A stretch of 64,000 nucleotides of DNA from the NCBI GenBank assembly GCA_025355995.1, contig JANXYQ010000096.1, positions 1-64,000 of the forward strand. The letters run 5' to 3'. A model generated the notes under the pieces. That model had not been told where the DNA came from. It searched no databases and was given only the letters and a program-made list of their open reading frames with translations. The translations under genes were made by a program, and so were the position numbers. This stretch comes from Spirochaetaceae bacterium (GTDB taxonomy: Bacteria > Spirochaetota > Spirochaetia > Treponematales > Rectinemataceae). Shown here in pieces: positions 1 through 7,835 of this stretch (positions are counted from its first letter, which is position 1; every line of letters starts with the position of its first letter).

Positions 1-2
1 AT

Positions 3-167
3 GAGATTGTCGCTAGGTTCACCAATAGTAAGGGGAACCCGCTGGTTTGTAGCTTCGACCAAAAGGAAGCTATTCAAGAGAAGGTGGATGAGTTGTACAA
101 TCTCCTAGTAGCAAAACCAAGCATTGCAGTTGGCTTCGTAAGTTCGAAACTAAAGGAGGCTGTCTGA
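3..167 (+). CDS. C-terminal fragment of an unidentified protein (cut by window edge)
   Basis: One frame is open from the window edge to a TGA at 165-167 and gives the last 54 residues of a protein. The fragment is polar and looks helical (a stretch around QEKVDELYNLL), and it ends SSKLKEAV. I do not recognise the family. Its TGA overlaps the ATG of the next small gene, so the two are probably translationally coupled. It lies in the same lower-GC block as the MmeI-type enzyme downstream and may belong to the same acquired segment, but this is inference from position only. Confidence 0.5.
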   Translation, partial: EIVARFTNSKGNPLVCSFDQKEAIQEKVDELYNLLVAKPSIAVGFVSSKLKEAV

Positions 168-346
168 TGGTCATACAACACTCTCGATCTAGTAATCTAA
201 CGTCCTCCTACGAAATCGTTGAGCAGGCCCGACGGGACTCGTTTATGCCTAGGTCAACTCGATGGACTGAGCTACGCCAGTCGGAGACTGAGGAAGAAGT
301 CCCGGATACGGTTTCAGAGCCAGCAAGGACAGAGGAAACTGTATAG
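167..346 (+). CDS. 59-residue hypothetical protein upstream of the restriction-modification gene
   Basis: The ATG at 167 overlaps the preceding TGA and follows a strong Shine-Dalgarno sequence (AAAGGAGG at 153-160, about 6 nt before the ATG). The product is hydrophilic. Its C-terminal third is acidic, with a Glu-rich run near residues 41-45 (ETEEEV) and TEE at the end. I recognise no domain. It is too short to appear in a 60-residue ORF list, but the ribosome binding site and start/stop overlap are good evidence for translation. About 90 nt separate it from the MmeI-type gene; a role as a partner of that enzyme is possible but unsupported. Confidence 0.5.
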   Translation: MVIQHSRSSNLTSSYEIVEQARRDSFMPRSTRWTELRQSETEEEVPDTVSEPARTEETV

Positions 347-436
347 GGAGACAACTCTCCTAGAACTTGTCACTTCCCTGGTAAGGTATCTTTTCGCTAC
401 TCCCCGTGGACGGTTTCTCATTGTATTGTAGGGGAT

Positions 437-3223
437 ATGTATACCCCAAGTGAGCTAAAAAGAAGAGCGCTCGACTTTTCCCGAGAACATGTGACAGATA
501 GTGACGAAAAGTCCCAGGCACAAACTTACTGGCGGGACTTCTTCGCCATCTTTGGTCTTACTCCACAGCGGATCGGCGTTTTTGAGGCGCGGGCGAAGAC
601 TCTCAAGGGCACGATAGGTTTCATCGACTTCTTTTGGCCCGGTACCCTCCTCGTGGAGCATAAGAGCCGAGGAAAGGACCTCGAGGCGGCTCTCAAACAA
701 GCTCTCGACTATTGCTCGAGCAGCGGCCTTAAGGATACGGAGCTCCCGCGTTTCATCGTAGTATGTGACTTCGCTAGATATATCATCGTCGAGCTCGCAA
801 CAGGGGAACGCTCGGAGTTCCCACTCGAGGAGCTCCACGCCAACCTCCACCGCTTCAACTTTATCCTCGGCTATGAACAGCGGACGTACAAGGACGAGGA
901 CCCGGTCAATATCGAGGCCGCCGAGCTCATGGGCAAACTCCACGACGAACTTCGCCGCGTCGGATACGAGGGACACCCGCTCGAGCTCTTCCTTGTCCGT
1001 CTCATGTTTTGCTTCTTCGCCGACGATACAGGCATCTTCCAAAAAGACCAGTTCGGCGATTATATCGAAGCCAGGAGTCGCGAAGACGGCTCGGACCTCG
1101 GGCAGACCATAGCCGAAGTTTTTCGCGTCCTCGAGACCACCCCGGAGAAGCGTCTCCAAAATATCCCCGAGGACCTCGCCGCTTTTGCCTACGTGAACGG
1201 GGGCCTTTTCGAGGAGGCGGAGGCCCCGCCCTACTTCGACAAAGGATCAAGGGCCATTCTTCTTCACTGCGCCCGCTTCAACTGGAGTTCAGTGAGTCCC
1301 GCGATTTTCGGCTCCCTCTTTCAAAGCGTCATGGACTCGGAAGAGCGCCGCTCACTTGGCGCTCACTACACTAGCGAGAAAAACATCCTCAAGACTGTGC
1401 ATGGTCTTTTCCTCGACGAGCTTGAGGCCGAGTTTCAGGCCTCCGCGAAACGTCGAAGCGAGAAGAACCTCAATGCACTTCTCGATCGTATCGCCGGCAT
1501 TCGTCTCCTTGACCCGGCGTGTGGCTGCGGCAACTTCCTCATCCTCTCATATCGTGAATTGCGGCGTCTCGAGATTCGTATTCATTTCGAACTCCGAAAG
1601 CTCTCAGGTGACAGGGGCTTACTCCTCGATGTTGGAGAGAAACGGGGTATTACTGTAGACCATATCTACGGTATCGAATACTGCGAGTTTCCTTCTCAGA
1701 TAGCACGTGTGGCCCTCTGGATCATGGACCACCTCATGAACGTCGAGTTATCCGCAACACTCGGCGGGTATCGCCCCTCTATCCCTCTCACGACGAGTCC
1801 CACTATCGTCCGGGGCGACGCTCTGCGTCTCGACTGGAGAGAAATCGTAAGCCCTGAGGAGCTGACCTATCTTCTAGGGAACCCCCCGTTCAGAGGGAAG
1901 CAATTCAGGACCGATGAGCAGAACGAGGGCATGGCCCTTGTTTGTGAGGGAAGAATTGAGAGTTATGGAATTCTGGATTTCGTTGCGACCTGGTATGTCA
2001 AGGCCGCAGAGTATATTCAAGGTTCGAGAATACGTTGCGCCCTTGTTTCTACGAATTCGATAACACAGGGCGAACAAGCCGGGACGCTATGGCCTTTCCT
2101 CTTCTCGCGTGGAGTTTCAATCGATTTCGCCCATAGGACATTCAGATGGACGAATGAGGCTTCCGGGGCAGCAGCAGTCTTCGTTGTCATCATCGGATTT
2201 TCACTTAAGGGTACAGGTCGCCGCCCCGCGATCATCCACGACTATAGTGATCCTGACGCCGAACCCGTCGCGCTTGAGGCTAACAATATCAATCCTTACC
2301 TCGTTTCAGGGCGTGATATTGTCGTGACTTCGAGGACTACTCCAATTTGCGATAGAGTACCTTCTATCTCATTCGGTAATATGCCCAACGATGGAGGCTA
2401 CCTACTCTTCTCTGAAGATGAACGCAGAGAATTTCTTGTCCTTGAGCCTGGAGCGGAGAAGTATTTTCGACTATTTGTAGGCAGTGAGGAGTTTATCAAC
2501 AAGATAAAACGATACTGTCTTTGGCTTCTCGATGCTGATCCTAGTGAGCTGAAACGGCTTCCGGCAGTCCTTGAACGAATCGAGGCGGTCCGCAAAGTGC
2601 GAAGCGGAAGCAAGCGAGAAGCAACAAGGAAACTTGCCGCAACACCGGCGCTCTTTGGAGAGATCAGACAGTCAAGTGAACCCTATATCGCTATACCCAA
2701 GACATCGTCAGAGCGACGTCAATATATACCGATCGGGTTTCTCAAAGAGGATGTTATCACTTCAACGGAACTTTTCATGTGCCCCGGTGGTGGGCTTTTC
2801 CATTTTGGCATTCTCGAGAGCGCTATGCATATGGGCTGGATGCGCCAAGTATGCGGGCGACTGAAAAGCGACTATCGCTATTCAAACAATCTTGTTTACA
2901 ATAACTTTCCTTGGCCAACGTCCCCTGCCGCGGAGAAAGTATCCATCGTCGAATCTGCTGGCAAGGCCGTTCTTGAGGCTCGCTCGAAGTTCCCGGACTC
3001 CTCCCTTGCGGACCTCTATGACCCCCTCTCTATGCCCGCGATCCTCGTGAAAGCCCACAAAGCTCTCGACGTGGCGGTTGACAAGTGCTACCGCTCAACT
3101 TCGTTCAAGAGTGAGCTAGAGCGGGTCGAATACCTATTTGGTTTATACGAGGAGTACACGTCGGCGTTAACCGCTGGGGCGGCGGTAGCAGAAGCGAGAC
3201 CAAGAGCAAGACGAAAGTCATAG
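437..3223 (+). CDS. MmeI-like (class IIL) bifunctional restriction-modification enzyme
   Basis: This 928-residue single-chain enzyme probably methylates adenine on one strand of its site and cuts at a fixed distance. The N-terminus has the MmeI nuclease pattern D-x9-E-x-K (Asp64, Glu74, Lys76). A helical spacer follows, then a gamma-class N6-adenine methyltransferase core with motif I LDPACGCGNF at 358-367 and motif IV NPPF at 482-485. The target-recognition region should lie around 600-830, with a helical tail. Length and domain order match MmeI. The gene is clearly lower in GC than its neighbours, which suggests transfer. Start: ATG at 437 after AGGGGAT. The nuclease residues look intact, so it is more than a lone methylase. 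Its recognition sequence cannot be read from the DNA. Confidence 0.88.
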   Translation: MYTPSELKRRALDFSREHVTDSDEKSQAQTYWRDFFAIFGLTPQRIGVFEARAKTLKGTIGFIDFFWPGTLLVEHKSRGKDLEAALKQALDYCSSSGLKDTELPRFIVVCDFARYIIVELATGERSEFPLEELHANLHRFNFILGYEQRTYKDEDPVNIEAAELMGKLHDELRRVGYEGHPLELFLVRLMFCFFADDTGIFQKDQFGDYIEARSREDGSDLGQTIAEVFRVLETTPEKRLQNIPEDLAAFAYVNGGLFEEAEAPPYFDKGSRAILLHCARFNWSSVSPAIFGSLFQSVMDSEERRSLGAHYTSEKNILKTVHGLFLDELEAEFQASAKRRSEKNLNALLDRIAGIRLLDPACGCGNFLILSYRELRRLEIRIHFELRKLSGDRGLLLDVGEKRGITVDHIYGIEYCEFPSQIARVALWIMDHLMNVELSATLGGYRPSIPLTTSPTIVRGDALRLDWREIVSPEELTYLLGNPPFRGKQFRTDEQNEGMALVCEGRIESYGILDFVATWYVKAAEYIQGSRIRCALVSTNSITQGEQAGTLWPFLFSRGVSIDFAHRTFRWTNEASGAAAVFVVIIGFSLKGTGRRPAIIHDYSDPDAEPVALEANNINPYLVSGRDIVVTSRTTPICDRVPSISFGNMPNDGGYLLFSEDERREFLVLEPGAEKYFRLFVGSEEFINKIKRYCLWLLDADPSELKRLPAVLERIEAVRKVRSGSKREATRKLAATPALFGEIRQSSEPYIAIPKTSSERRQYIPIGFLKEDVITSTELFMCPGGGLFHFGILESAMHMGWMRQVCGRLKSDYRYSNNLVYNNFPWPTSPAAEKVSIVESAGKAVLEARSKFPDSSLADLYDPLSMPAILVKAHKALDVAVDKCYRSTSFKSELERVEYLFGLYEEYTSALTAGAAVAEARPRARRKS

Positions 3224-3288
3224 GGGGGAGCAGGGCAAGTGAAAATAGGACATATCAAAAAAGATCGACGACAGCTTTGGAGGCGCCA

Positions 3289-3825
3289 ATGGGCAAAAGA
3301 TCGGTTCTAGCATTTCTCGCCGTTGCCCTTTCTCTCTTTGTCTCTGCTGAACCACCTGCGACGCCTTCCTCGGCTGTTATATGCGAAGTCGGATTCTCCC
3401 CCGGTGGGACCGCCGTCAAGCTAGTCCTCGACGTCATAGGTTCGGCGAAGTCCTCGATCCTCGTCGCCTGCTACAGCTTCACGAATCGCGATATCGCGGA
3501 GGCCCTAGAAGCCGCCGCACATCGTGGGGTCAAGGTCCGGATTGTCGCCGACGACGGCGCGGCAAAGGACAAGTATTCTCAAGTTCGGATCGTCTCGGGG
3601 GCGGGAATCCCGGTGCGCCTCGCAACGCGATACGCGATCATGCATAACAAGTTTATGGTGATCGACGGTGCAACGGTCGAGACGGGGAGCTTCAACTATA
3701 CGGCGGCGGCCGTGAAGTCGAACGCAGAGAATGCGTTCGTTATCCGAAACGCCCCGGATATCGCGAAGGTCTACGCGAGCGAGTGGGCTAGGTTATGGGA
3801 CGAGGCGAAGGGGCAAGGAAAGTAG
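3289..3825 (+). CDS. Secreted single-HKD phospholipase D-type nuclease (Nuc-like)
   Basis: A 178-residue protein begins with a signal peptide (basic MGKR, hydrophobic stretch to about residue 18, cleavage near VSA-EP). It carries one HKD motif, His119-x-Lys121-x4-Asp126, followed by GSFNYT at 133-138. This is the layout of the Nuc/plasmid endonuclease group, which is active as a dimer with one motif per chain. I chose ATG 3289 because GGAGG at 3279-3283 sits 5 nt upstream; an in-frame TTG at 3277 would overlap that site. It should act in the periplasm or outside, on DNA or possibly phospholipid. It follows the MmeI-type gene by 65 nt and may share its transcript. Confidence 0.8.
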   Translation: MGKRSVLAFLAVALSLFVSAEPPATPSSAVICEVGFSPGGTAVKLVLDVIGSAKSSILVACYSFTNRDIAEALEAAAHRGVKVRIVADDGAAKDKYSQVRIVSGAGIPVRLATRYAIMHNKFMVIDGATVETGSFNYTAAAVKSNAENAFVIRNAPDIAKVYASEWARLWDEAKGQGK

Positions 3826-3837
3826 GTTGTGGGATTT

Positions 3838-3868
3838 AGGTAGGACTATCAGAATGACAGCCCTACCT
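3838..3868. terminator. Hairpin between convergent genes
   Basis: Perfect 7-bp arms AGGTAGG (3838-3844) and CCTACCT (3862-3868) enclose a region that can extend the stem with two mismatches. The hairpin sits exactly between the stops of the PLD gene (3825) and the minus-strand YjzC-like gene (3874). Neither flank has a strong T-run, so termination is plausible rather than certain. Confidence 0.4.
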
Positions 3869-3873
3869 CTTGC

Positions 3874-4038
3874 TCATTTCTTGTGCTTGGTGGGATCAAC
3901 AAGAACATGCTTCTGTCCTGGCTGGGCGGTCGGAGGAGCTGGTTTACCTTTCACCAGGGTTGTCTCTTTCCCGCCCGGATTGGTGTACTGCCCTGATTTA
4001 GGGACAGGCTGGCCAGGTTTGACGGTAGTCTTTGCCAT
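3874..4038 (-). CDS. YjzC-like small protein
   Basis: The product is 54 residues, rich in Lys, Pro and Gly, with the pattern KPGQPVPKSGQY ... KGKPAPPTAQPGQ ... VLVDPTK. This resembles the widespread small YjzC-type proteins (PF14168), whose function is not established. Support for a real gene is strong: AGGAAGG about 8 nt before the ATG, and a consensus sigma-70 promoter some 60 nt upstream. The codons are unlike the very GC-rich neighbours. It is shorter than 60 codons and is easily missed. The family assignment is from memory of the repeating GQY / KGxPxPP / LVD pattern and should be checked by profile search. Confidence 0.75.
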   Translation of the reverse strand: MAKTTVKPGQPVPKSGQYTNPGGKETTLVKGKPAPPTAQPGQKHVLVDPTKHKK

Positions 4039-4098
4039 GCTATGTACCTTCCTAGAAAAGATTAGCTCCTCAAAAAAGAGAAGCTGTTACTGAAATAT

Positions 4099-4127
4099 GA
4101 TATAGCAAAAAGCAGAATACTTGTCAA
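4099..4127 (-). promoter_or_regulatory. Sigma-70 promoter for the YjzC-like gene
   Basis: Reading the minus strand, the -35 is TTGACA (4122-4127), the spacer is 17 nt and the -10 is TATATC (4099-4104). The predicted leader is about 54 nt and contains the AGGAAGG ribosome binding site. The AT-rich stretch beyond it (4128-4249) holds no gene I can support. Confidence 0.7.
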
Positions 4128-4249
4128 GTGTAACCACCGTATGTAGTAGCAGATGGACGATACCACTACGACATATAGATTATATACTTAGTCATATATA
4201 TGCTGTCATAGAGGCTATAGACGATACACTCAAGCTTTTTAGGACCGGA

Positions 4250-4735
4250 TTAGGGCTTATCAAAAAAGGGATGTACGACAGTCCTATTCACAAGACCGAC
4301 TGAAACCACTCGGGCTGCGATGAGCTCATGCGCGCCGTTGAGGCTGCAGCAAATGAAGCGCTCCTGCTTGCGGTCGGCCCAGTGGGAGACGATGGGCCAG
4401 AGGTCGGCGGGCGAGGAGATCTTGCGGTCGCGGGTGCCGTAGAGCCTGCGGCCCAGCTCGAGGGCGGCGCAGACGGCGCAGGCCTTGGCGCCACCGATGC
4501 CCGCGAGGCGAGCGAGCATTTCCGCATCTGGCGCTCCCTTCGGAGAATCCAGCAGGCAGAGGACTTCCTCCGCCAGATCGCGGACGCCCTTGCCTCGCAT
4601 GCCCGTGCCGAGGAGGGCGGCGAGGAGCTCGGCGTCGGAAAGGGAGGCTGCTCCCTCAAGGGCGAGGCGCTCGCGGACCTGAGGTTGGGCGGCTGCGGCG
4701 CGCCTGCCTGAGTCGTACAGGGTATTTTGGGGCAT
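4250..4735 (-). pseudogene. Truncated radC, copy 1
   Basis: The 161 residues match the N-terminal part of RadC family proteins: RERLALEGAASLSDAELLAAL, a helix-hairpin-helix with GIGGAKA, ALELGRRLYG, then the start of the JAB/MPN domain through NGAHELI and VNRTVVHP. The frame ends at FFDKP, before the HxHPSGD metal-binding motif that every catalytic RadC/JAMM domain needs. The N-terminal half is intact, with GGAGG before ATG 4735. Copies 2 and 3 (9889-10060, 13060-13329) end at the same codon, so this is one truncated ancestor that was copied. It cannot be a working JAMM peptidase; the helix-hairpin-helix part might still fold. Confidence 0.8.
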
Positions 4736-4868
4736 GAGGGCCTCCGATGACTTACGACCGAGGTAGAGCCTCTCGATTGAAGGAAGACCGATAAACTCGA
4801 GCAAACGTATTGGATTCATCCGAACGATGTTTCTCCGCGATTTCGCGAGAAATCCACAGCATGGTTAG

Positions 4869-4911
4869 TTGACATTGTTGGAAATAAACCATATGATTTA
4901 TCCATATGGTT
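4869..4911 (+). promoter_or_regulatory. tetR promoter with overlapping palindromic operator
   Basis: The -35 is TTGACA (4869-4874), the spacer 17 nt and the -10 TATGAT (4892-4897). A perfect inverted repeat with 9-bp arms, AACCATATG (4887-4895) and CATATGGTT (4903-4911), covers the -10, the predicted start site and the ATG at 4906. This is a typical position for TetR autorepression. The -10 ends 8 nt before the ATG, so the transcript is probably leaderless. A weaker hairpin lies upstream at 4830-4852. Confidence 0.8.
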
Positions 4912-5535
4912 GATAAAATGAGCATAGACAGGAACGCAGCCAGCGCCAGTCGGATCAAAGAAGCTGCAAAACAGCTCTTCCTCGACAAGGGCTACGATGG
5001 AACGACCATGCAAGCCATCGCAGACGCAGCAAAGGTCAATAAAATGCTTTTGCACTATTATTTCCAAAACAAAGACAACCTTTTTCTCCTGATCTTCGAC
5101 GAGGAATTATCGGAACTCACTGATTTTCTGGCAACGGTCTGGCAGATGGACGATTGCACGCTCCTTGAGCAGCTCGACAACTGGATCGATTCCCTGGCCG
5201 CCTTCGTTGCCCGCAATCCGCAGCTTCCCCTCTTCCTTATTACCGAGATGACCCGAAATCCCGACCTAATCAATAAGCTCTTTACAGATTTCCGAATGCC
5301 CCCGCAGATCTTAGGGCCAAGGGACATTGAGTCCGAACCGATGTCGGACATGCCCGTCCGAGTTCAACTCGTCGGGACTGTATACTCGCTTCTTTTCTTT
5401 CCTGCACTATCGGCGCCGCTCAGCAAACGTCTCCTCGACGTTGATTCTTCAATCCTCGAAAAGCTCAAAGCCAGCCACGTGCGACTCGCGAAAGACTTGG
5501 CGCGACGGATGCTGAATGGATCGACATTCCCATAG
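4906..5535 (+). CDS. TetR/AcrR family transcriptional repressor
   Basis: This 209-residue protein has a TetR N-terminal helix-turn-helix: RIKEAAKQLFLDKGYDGTTM, then IADAAKVNKMLLHYYFQNKDNLF, about residues 17-62. The C-terminal half is the variable ligand-binding region. The start is ATG 4906, with 4918 as the alternative. Neither has a Shine-Dalgarno sequence, and 4906 fits a leaderless message from the promoter just upstream. It leads an operon with an RND-type exporter, a LolA-like protein and an outer-membrane barrel. It probably represses that operon and itself through the palindrome at 4887-4911. The inducer is unknown; a lipid or hydrophobic compound would fit the cargo genes. Confidence 0.9.
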   Translation: MVDKMSIDRNAASASRIKEAAKQLFLDKGYDGTTMQAIADAAKVNKMLLHYYFQNKDNLFLLIFDEELSELTDFLATVWQMDDCTLLEQLDNWIDSLAAFVARNPQLPLFLITEMTRNPDLINKLFTDFRMPPQILGPRDIESEPMSDMPVRVQLVGTVYSLLFFPALSAPLSKRLLDVDSSILEKLKASHVRLAKDLARRMLNGSTFP

Positions 5536-5582
5536 ACCGCCGACTCGGTTTTCGACAACTCGATTAACTTGGAGGTGGATAA

Positions 5583-7835
5583 TTGCATCGATTGATGGAA
5601 GCGCTTTTCAGGCGCAGCTGGTGGGTGGTGGCGTTCTTCGTTCTCGCGAGCGTCTTTGCGGCCGTCGGTGCGATGCGCCTCCATGTCGACCACTCGACGG
5701 ACTCGTTTTTCCCCAAAAATAACCCAATTATAAAAGAGAGTCGCCAGGTTCAGGAAATGTACGGCACAGGAAAGAACGAGATAGTCGTCCTTTTTGCCTC
5801 CGATATCTTCGAGCCGGCTCGGCTCGACAAGGTCCGAGCCCTGACCGCGGCCCTTCAAAGCATCGATGGCGTTATTAAGGTCACATCGCTGACCAATGCG
5901 CCGAGGATGCGAGAGGAGGGTGGCATCCTCCTTACAGAAGATATGGTGCCCACCGACTCGCTTAGCTCTAGCCAAATCGCGGGGATCAAGGACTACCTGG
6001 CTTCCAACTATGCCATGAAGGACGGCCTCCTCGCGGCAAAGGACAAGAGCTCGAGCACCCTTATGATAAAGATCGATCCAGCCTTCAAGCTGGAGGCCAT
6101 GAGCCTGAAGATCGATGAGGCAATACGGGCCAACTGGAAGGAACGCTACGAGGCGACCGGAGAGCCGGTGCTCTCGGCGGCGATAGTGAGGATCATGCAG
6201 GGCGTACCGGCAATGGCCCTAGTAGCCCTCTTCGTCATCCTAGCCTTTTTCCTCGTCAACTTCCGTTCCCCCCTCGGAATCCTCATCCCCCTCGTACAGC
6301 TTCTCGTCAGCATATTATGGAGCATAGGCTTCCTCGGCTGGTGCAGAATCAACTTTCTTGCTCTCATGGCCGTCGCTCCCATCGCCATCCTCGCCGTCGG
6401 CTCCTCTTTCTCCCTCCATCTCCTGGGTCGTTATTTCCTGGAAATTTCCCAAGGGCGTGCGAAGGCGGACGCGATTCGAACAATAATCGGTAAAACCGGA
6501 CTTGGAGTCTTGGTCTCGGGTCTAGCCATTTCGGCCTCCATGCTTACCTTCCTCCTTTCGGAAAGCGAGATGATCCGCGGAATGGGACTCATGACCGCCG
6601 TAGGCATACTAACCTGCATGTTTGCCTCCCTCGTCCTCCTCCCTGCCCTCCTCAATCTCCTGCCCGCGCCCAAGGTCAGGATGCGCGGCGAGAAGGACGC
6701 CGGCGTGAGCCTCCGCCTGCGCCGCCTCGGCACCTTCATCGGCAGGTATCCCAAGCCCATCCTCGCGATCGGAGCCCTCCTCACGCTCCTCTCCCTTGTG
6801 GGCATATTCAGGATCGTCCCCGACTCCTCGCTCGTCGCGTATTTCCCCAAGGACTCCGCAGCCATACGCAGCATGTACGCTATCGAGAAAGTTCTAGGCG
6901 GCTCAACTACGGTGAATATGGTCGTCGATGGAGATTTTCTTGATCCGGAGCTGATAAAAGGCCTTCTCCTGTTCCAGGAGAAGGGGCGTTCGATACAAGC
7001 GGTCGGTTCGATTCAATCCCTGGCCACTATTCTGCGCAGCCTCCACGAAACGCTTTCGGGAGAGGCGGGCTTGCCGGCGACGCGCGAGCTCGTAGCTCAG
7101 GAGCTCCTCGTCTACCAGGCCTCGGGCTCGGTGAACGACATCAGCTCCCAGGTCAACCTCGATTACTCTCAGGGCCTCGTCACCATATTAATACAGCGGA
7201 CATCCACCGGCCAAACGAGGGCCATTATTTCGAAACTCGGAGCGCTCGCTAAGGAGACGCTCGGCGACAAGGCCACGATTCGGTTCACGGGCGATGCAGT
7301 CATCTCGTTGTTGAACGAACGGCTCGTCCTTAGGGACTTCGTCATCTCGCTGAGCCTCGCGATTCTCCTGGTACTTATGATCGACACCATGATCAGAAGC
7401 TTTCGGGCGGCCCTCATCACCATCATTGTCCTATTCTTCACCATCGTGCTGCAGTACGGCGTCCAGGGCCTTTTCGGACTGACCTTCAACATGGCTTCCG
7501 CCCTCATGGGCGCCTTGGCGATCGGCGTCGGGGATTACGCGATACACCTGACGGTCAGGTACATGGAGGACTGTCAGAAAGGTCTCAGCCCCGAGAAGTC
7601 CATAGAAGAAGCCATCGCTACCACGGGCAGGTCGATTTTCTATACATCCCTCACCCTGGGGGGCGGATTCGCCGCGCTCACCTTCTCGCCCTTTGTGCCG
7701 GTGGCGACTCTGGGCAAGCTCATGGTATTCACCGTCTTCGCCGTTGGTATCGCGTCCCTGACCATCCTGCCGTCGGCCTGCCTCGTTTTTCTTCGCAATC
7801 CCATCAAGAGCAGAATGGAGGTTTTCCATGAATAG
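5583..7835 (+). CDS. RND/MMPL-family transporter
   Basis: The 750-residue inner-membrane protein has two repeats. In each, one membrane helix is followed by a large periplasmic loop and a five-helix sterol-sensing-like bundle (bundles about 205-355 and 575-740). FFPKNNP near residue 43 and YFPKDS near 422 mark the two equivalent loop starts. This is the MMPL/HpnN-like exporter layout, shorter than the tripartite AcrB type. The start is TTG 5583, because GGAGGTGG at 5571-5578 is correctly spaced for it; ATG 5595 is the alternative. The gene lies 47 nt after tetR and overlaps the next gene by 8 nt. With the LolA-like and barrel proteins it probably moves a lipid or hydrophobic molecule towards the outer membrane. 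Confidence 0.88.
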   Translation: MHRLMEALFRRSWWVVAFFVLASVFAAVGAMRLHVDHSTDSFFPKNNPIIKESRQVQEMYGTGKNEIVVLFASDIFEPARLDKVRALTAALQSIDGVIKVTSLTNAPRMREEGGILLTEDMVPTDSLSSSQIAGIKDYLASNYAMKDGLLAAKDKSSSTLMIKIDPAFKLEAMSLKIDEAIRANWKERYEATGEPVLSAAIVRIMQGVPAMALVALFVILAFFLVNFRSPLGILIPLVQLLVSILWSIGFLGWCRINFLALMAVAPIAILAVGSSFSLHLLGRYFLEISQGRAKADAIRTIIGKTGLGVLVSGLAISASMLTFLLSESEMIRGMGLMTAVGILTCMFASLVLLPALLNLLPAPKVRMRGEKDAGVSLRLRRLGTFIGRYPKPILAIGALLTLLSLVGIFRIVPDSSLVAYFPKDSAAIRSMYAIEKVLGGSTTVNMVVDGDFLDPELIKGLLLFQEKGRSIQAVGSIQSLATILRSLHETLSGEAGLPATRELVAQELLVYQASGSVNDISSQVNLDYSQGLVTILIQRTSTGQTRAIISKLGALAKETLGDKATIRFTGDAVISLLNERLVLRDFVISLSLAILLVLMIDTMIRSFRAALITIIVLFFTIVLQYGVQGLFGLTFNMASALMGALAIGVGDYAIHLTVRYMEDCQKGLSPEKSIEEAIATTGRSIFYTSLTLGGGFAALTFSPFVPVATLGKLMVFTVFAVGIASLTILPSACLVFLRNPIKSRMEVFHE

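Noticed and set aside
219-431. 70-residue ORF upstream of the MmeI gene
   Set aside because: It overlaps the 59-residue frame at 167-346, which has a strong ribosome binding site and start/stop overlap; the 70-residue frame has neither and is Arg-rich shadow sequence.
437-3825. DISARM-like system (methylase plus PLD-family protein)
   Set aside because: The methylase carries the MmeI nuclease motif and MmeI length, the PLD protein is small with a signal peptide, and no drmA/drmB/helicase genes are present in the visible part.
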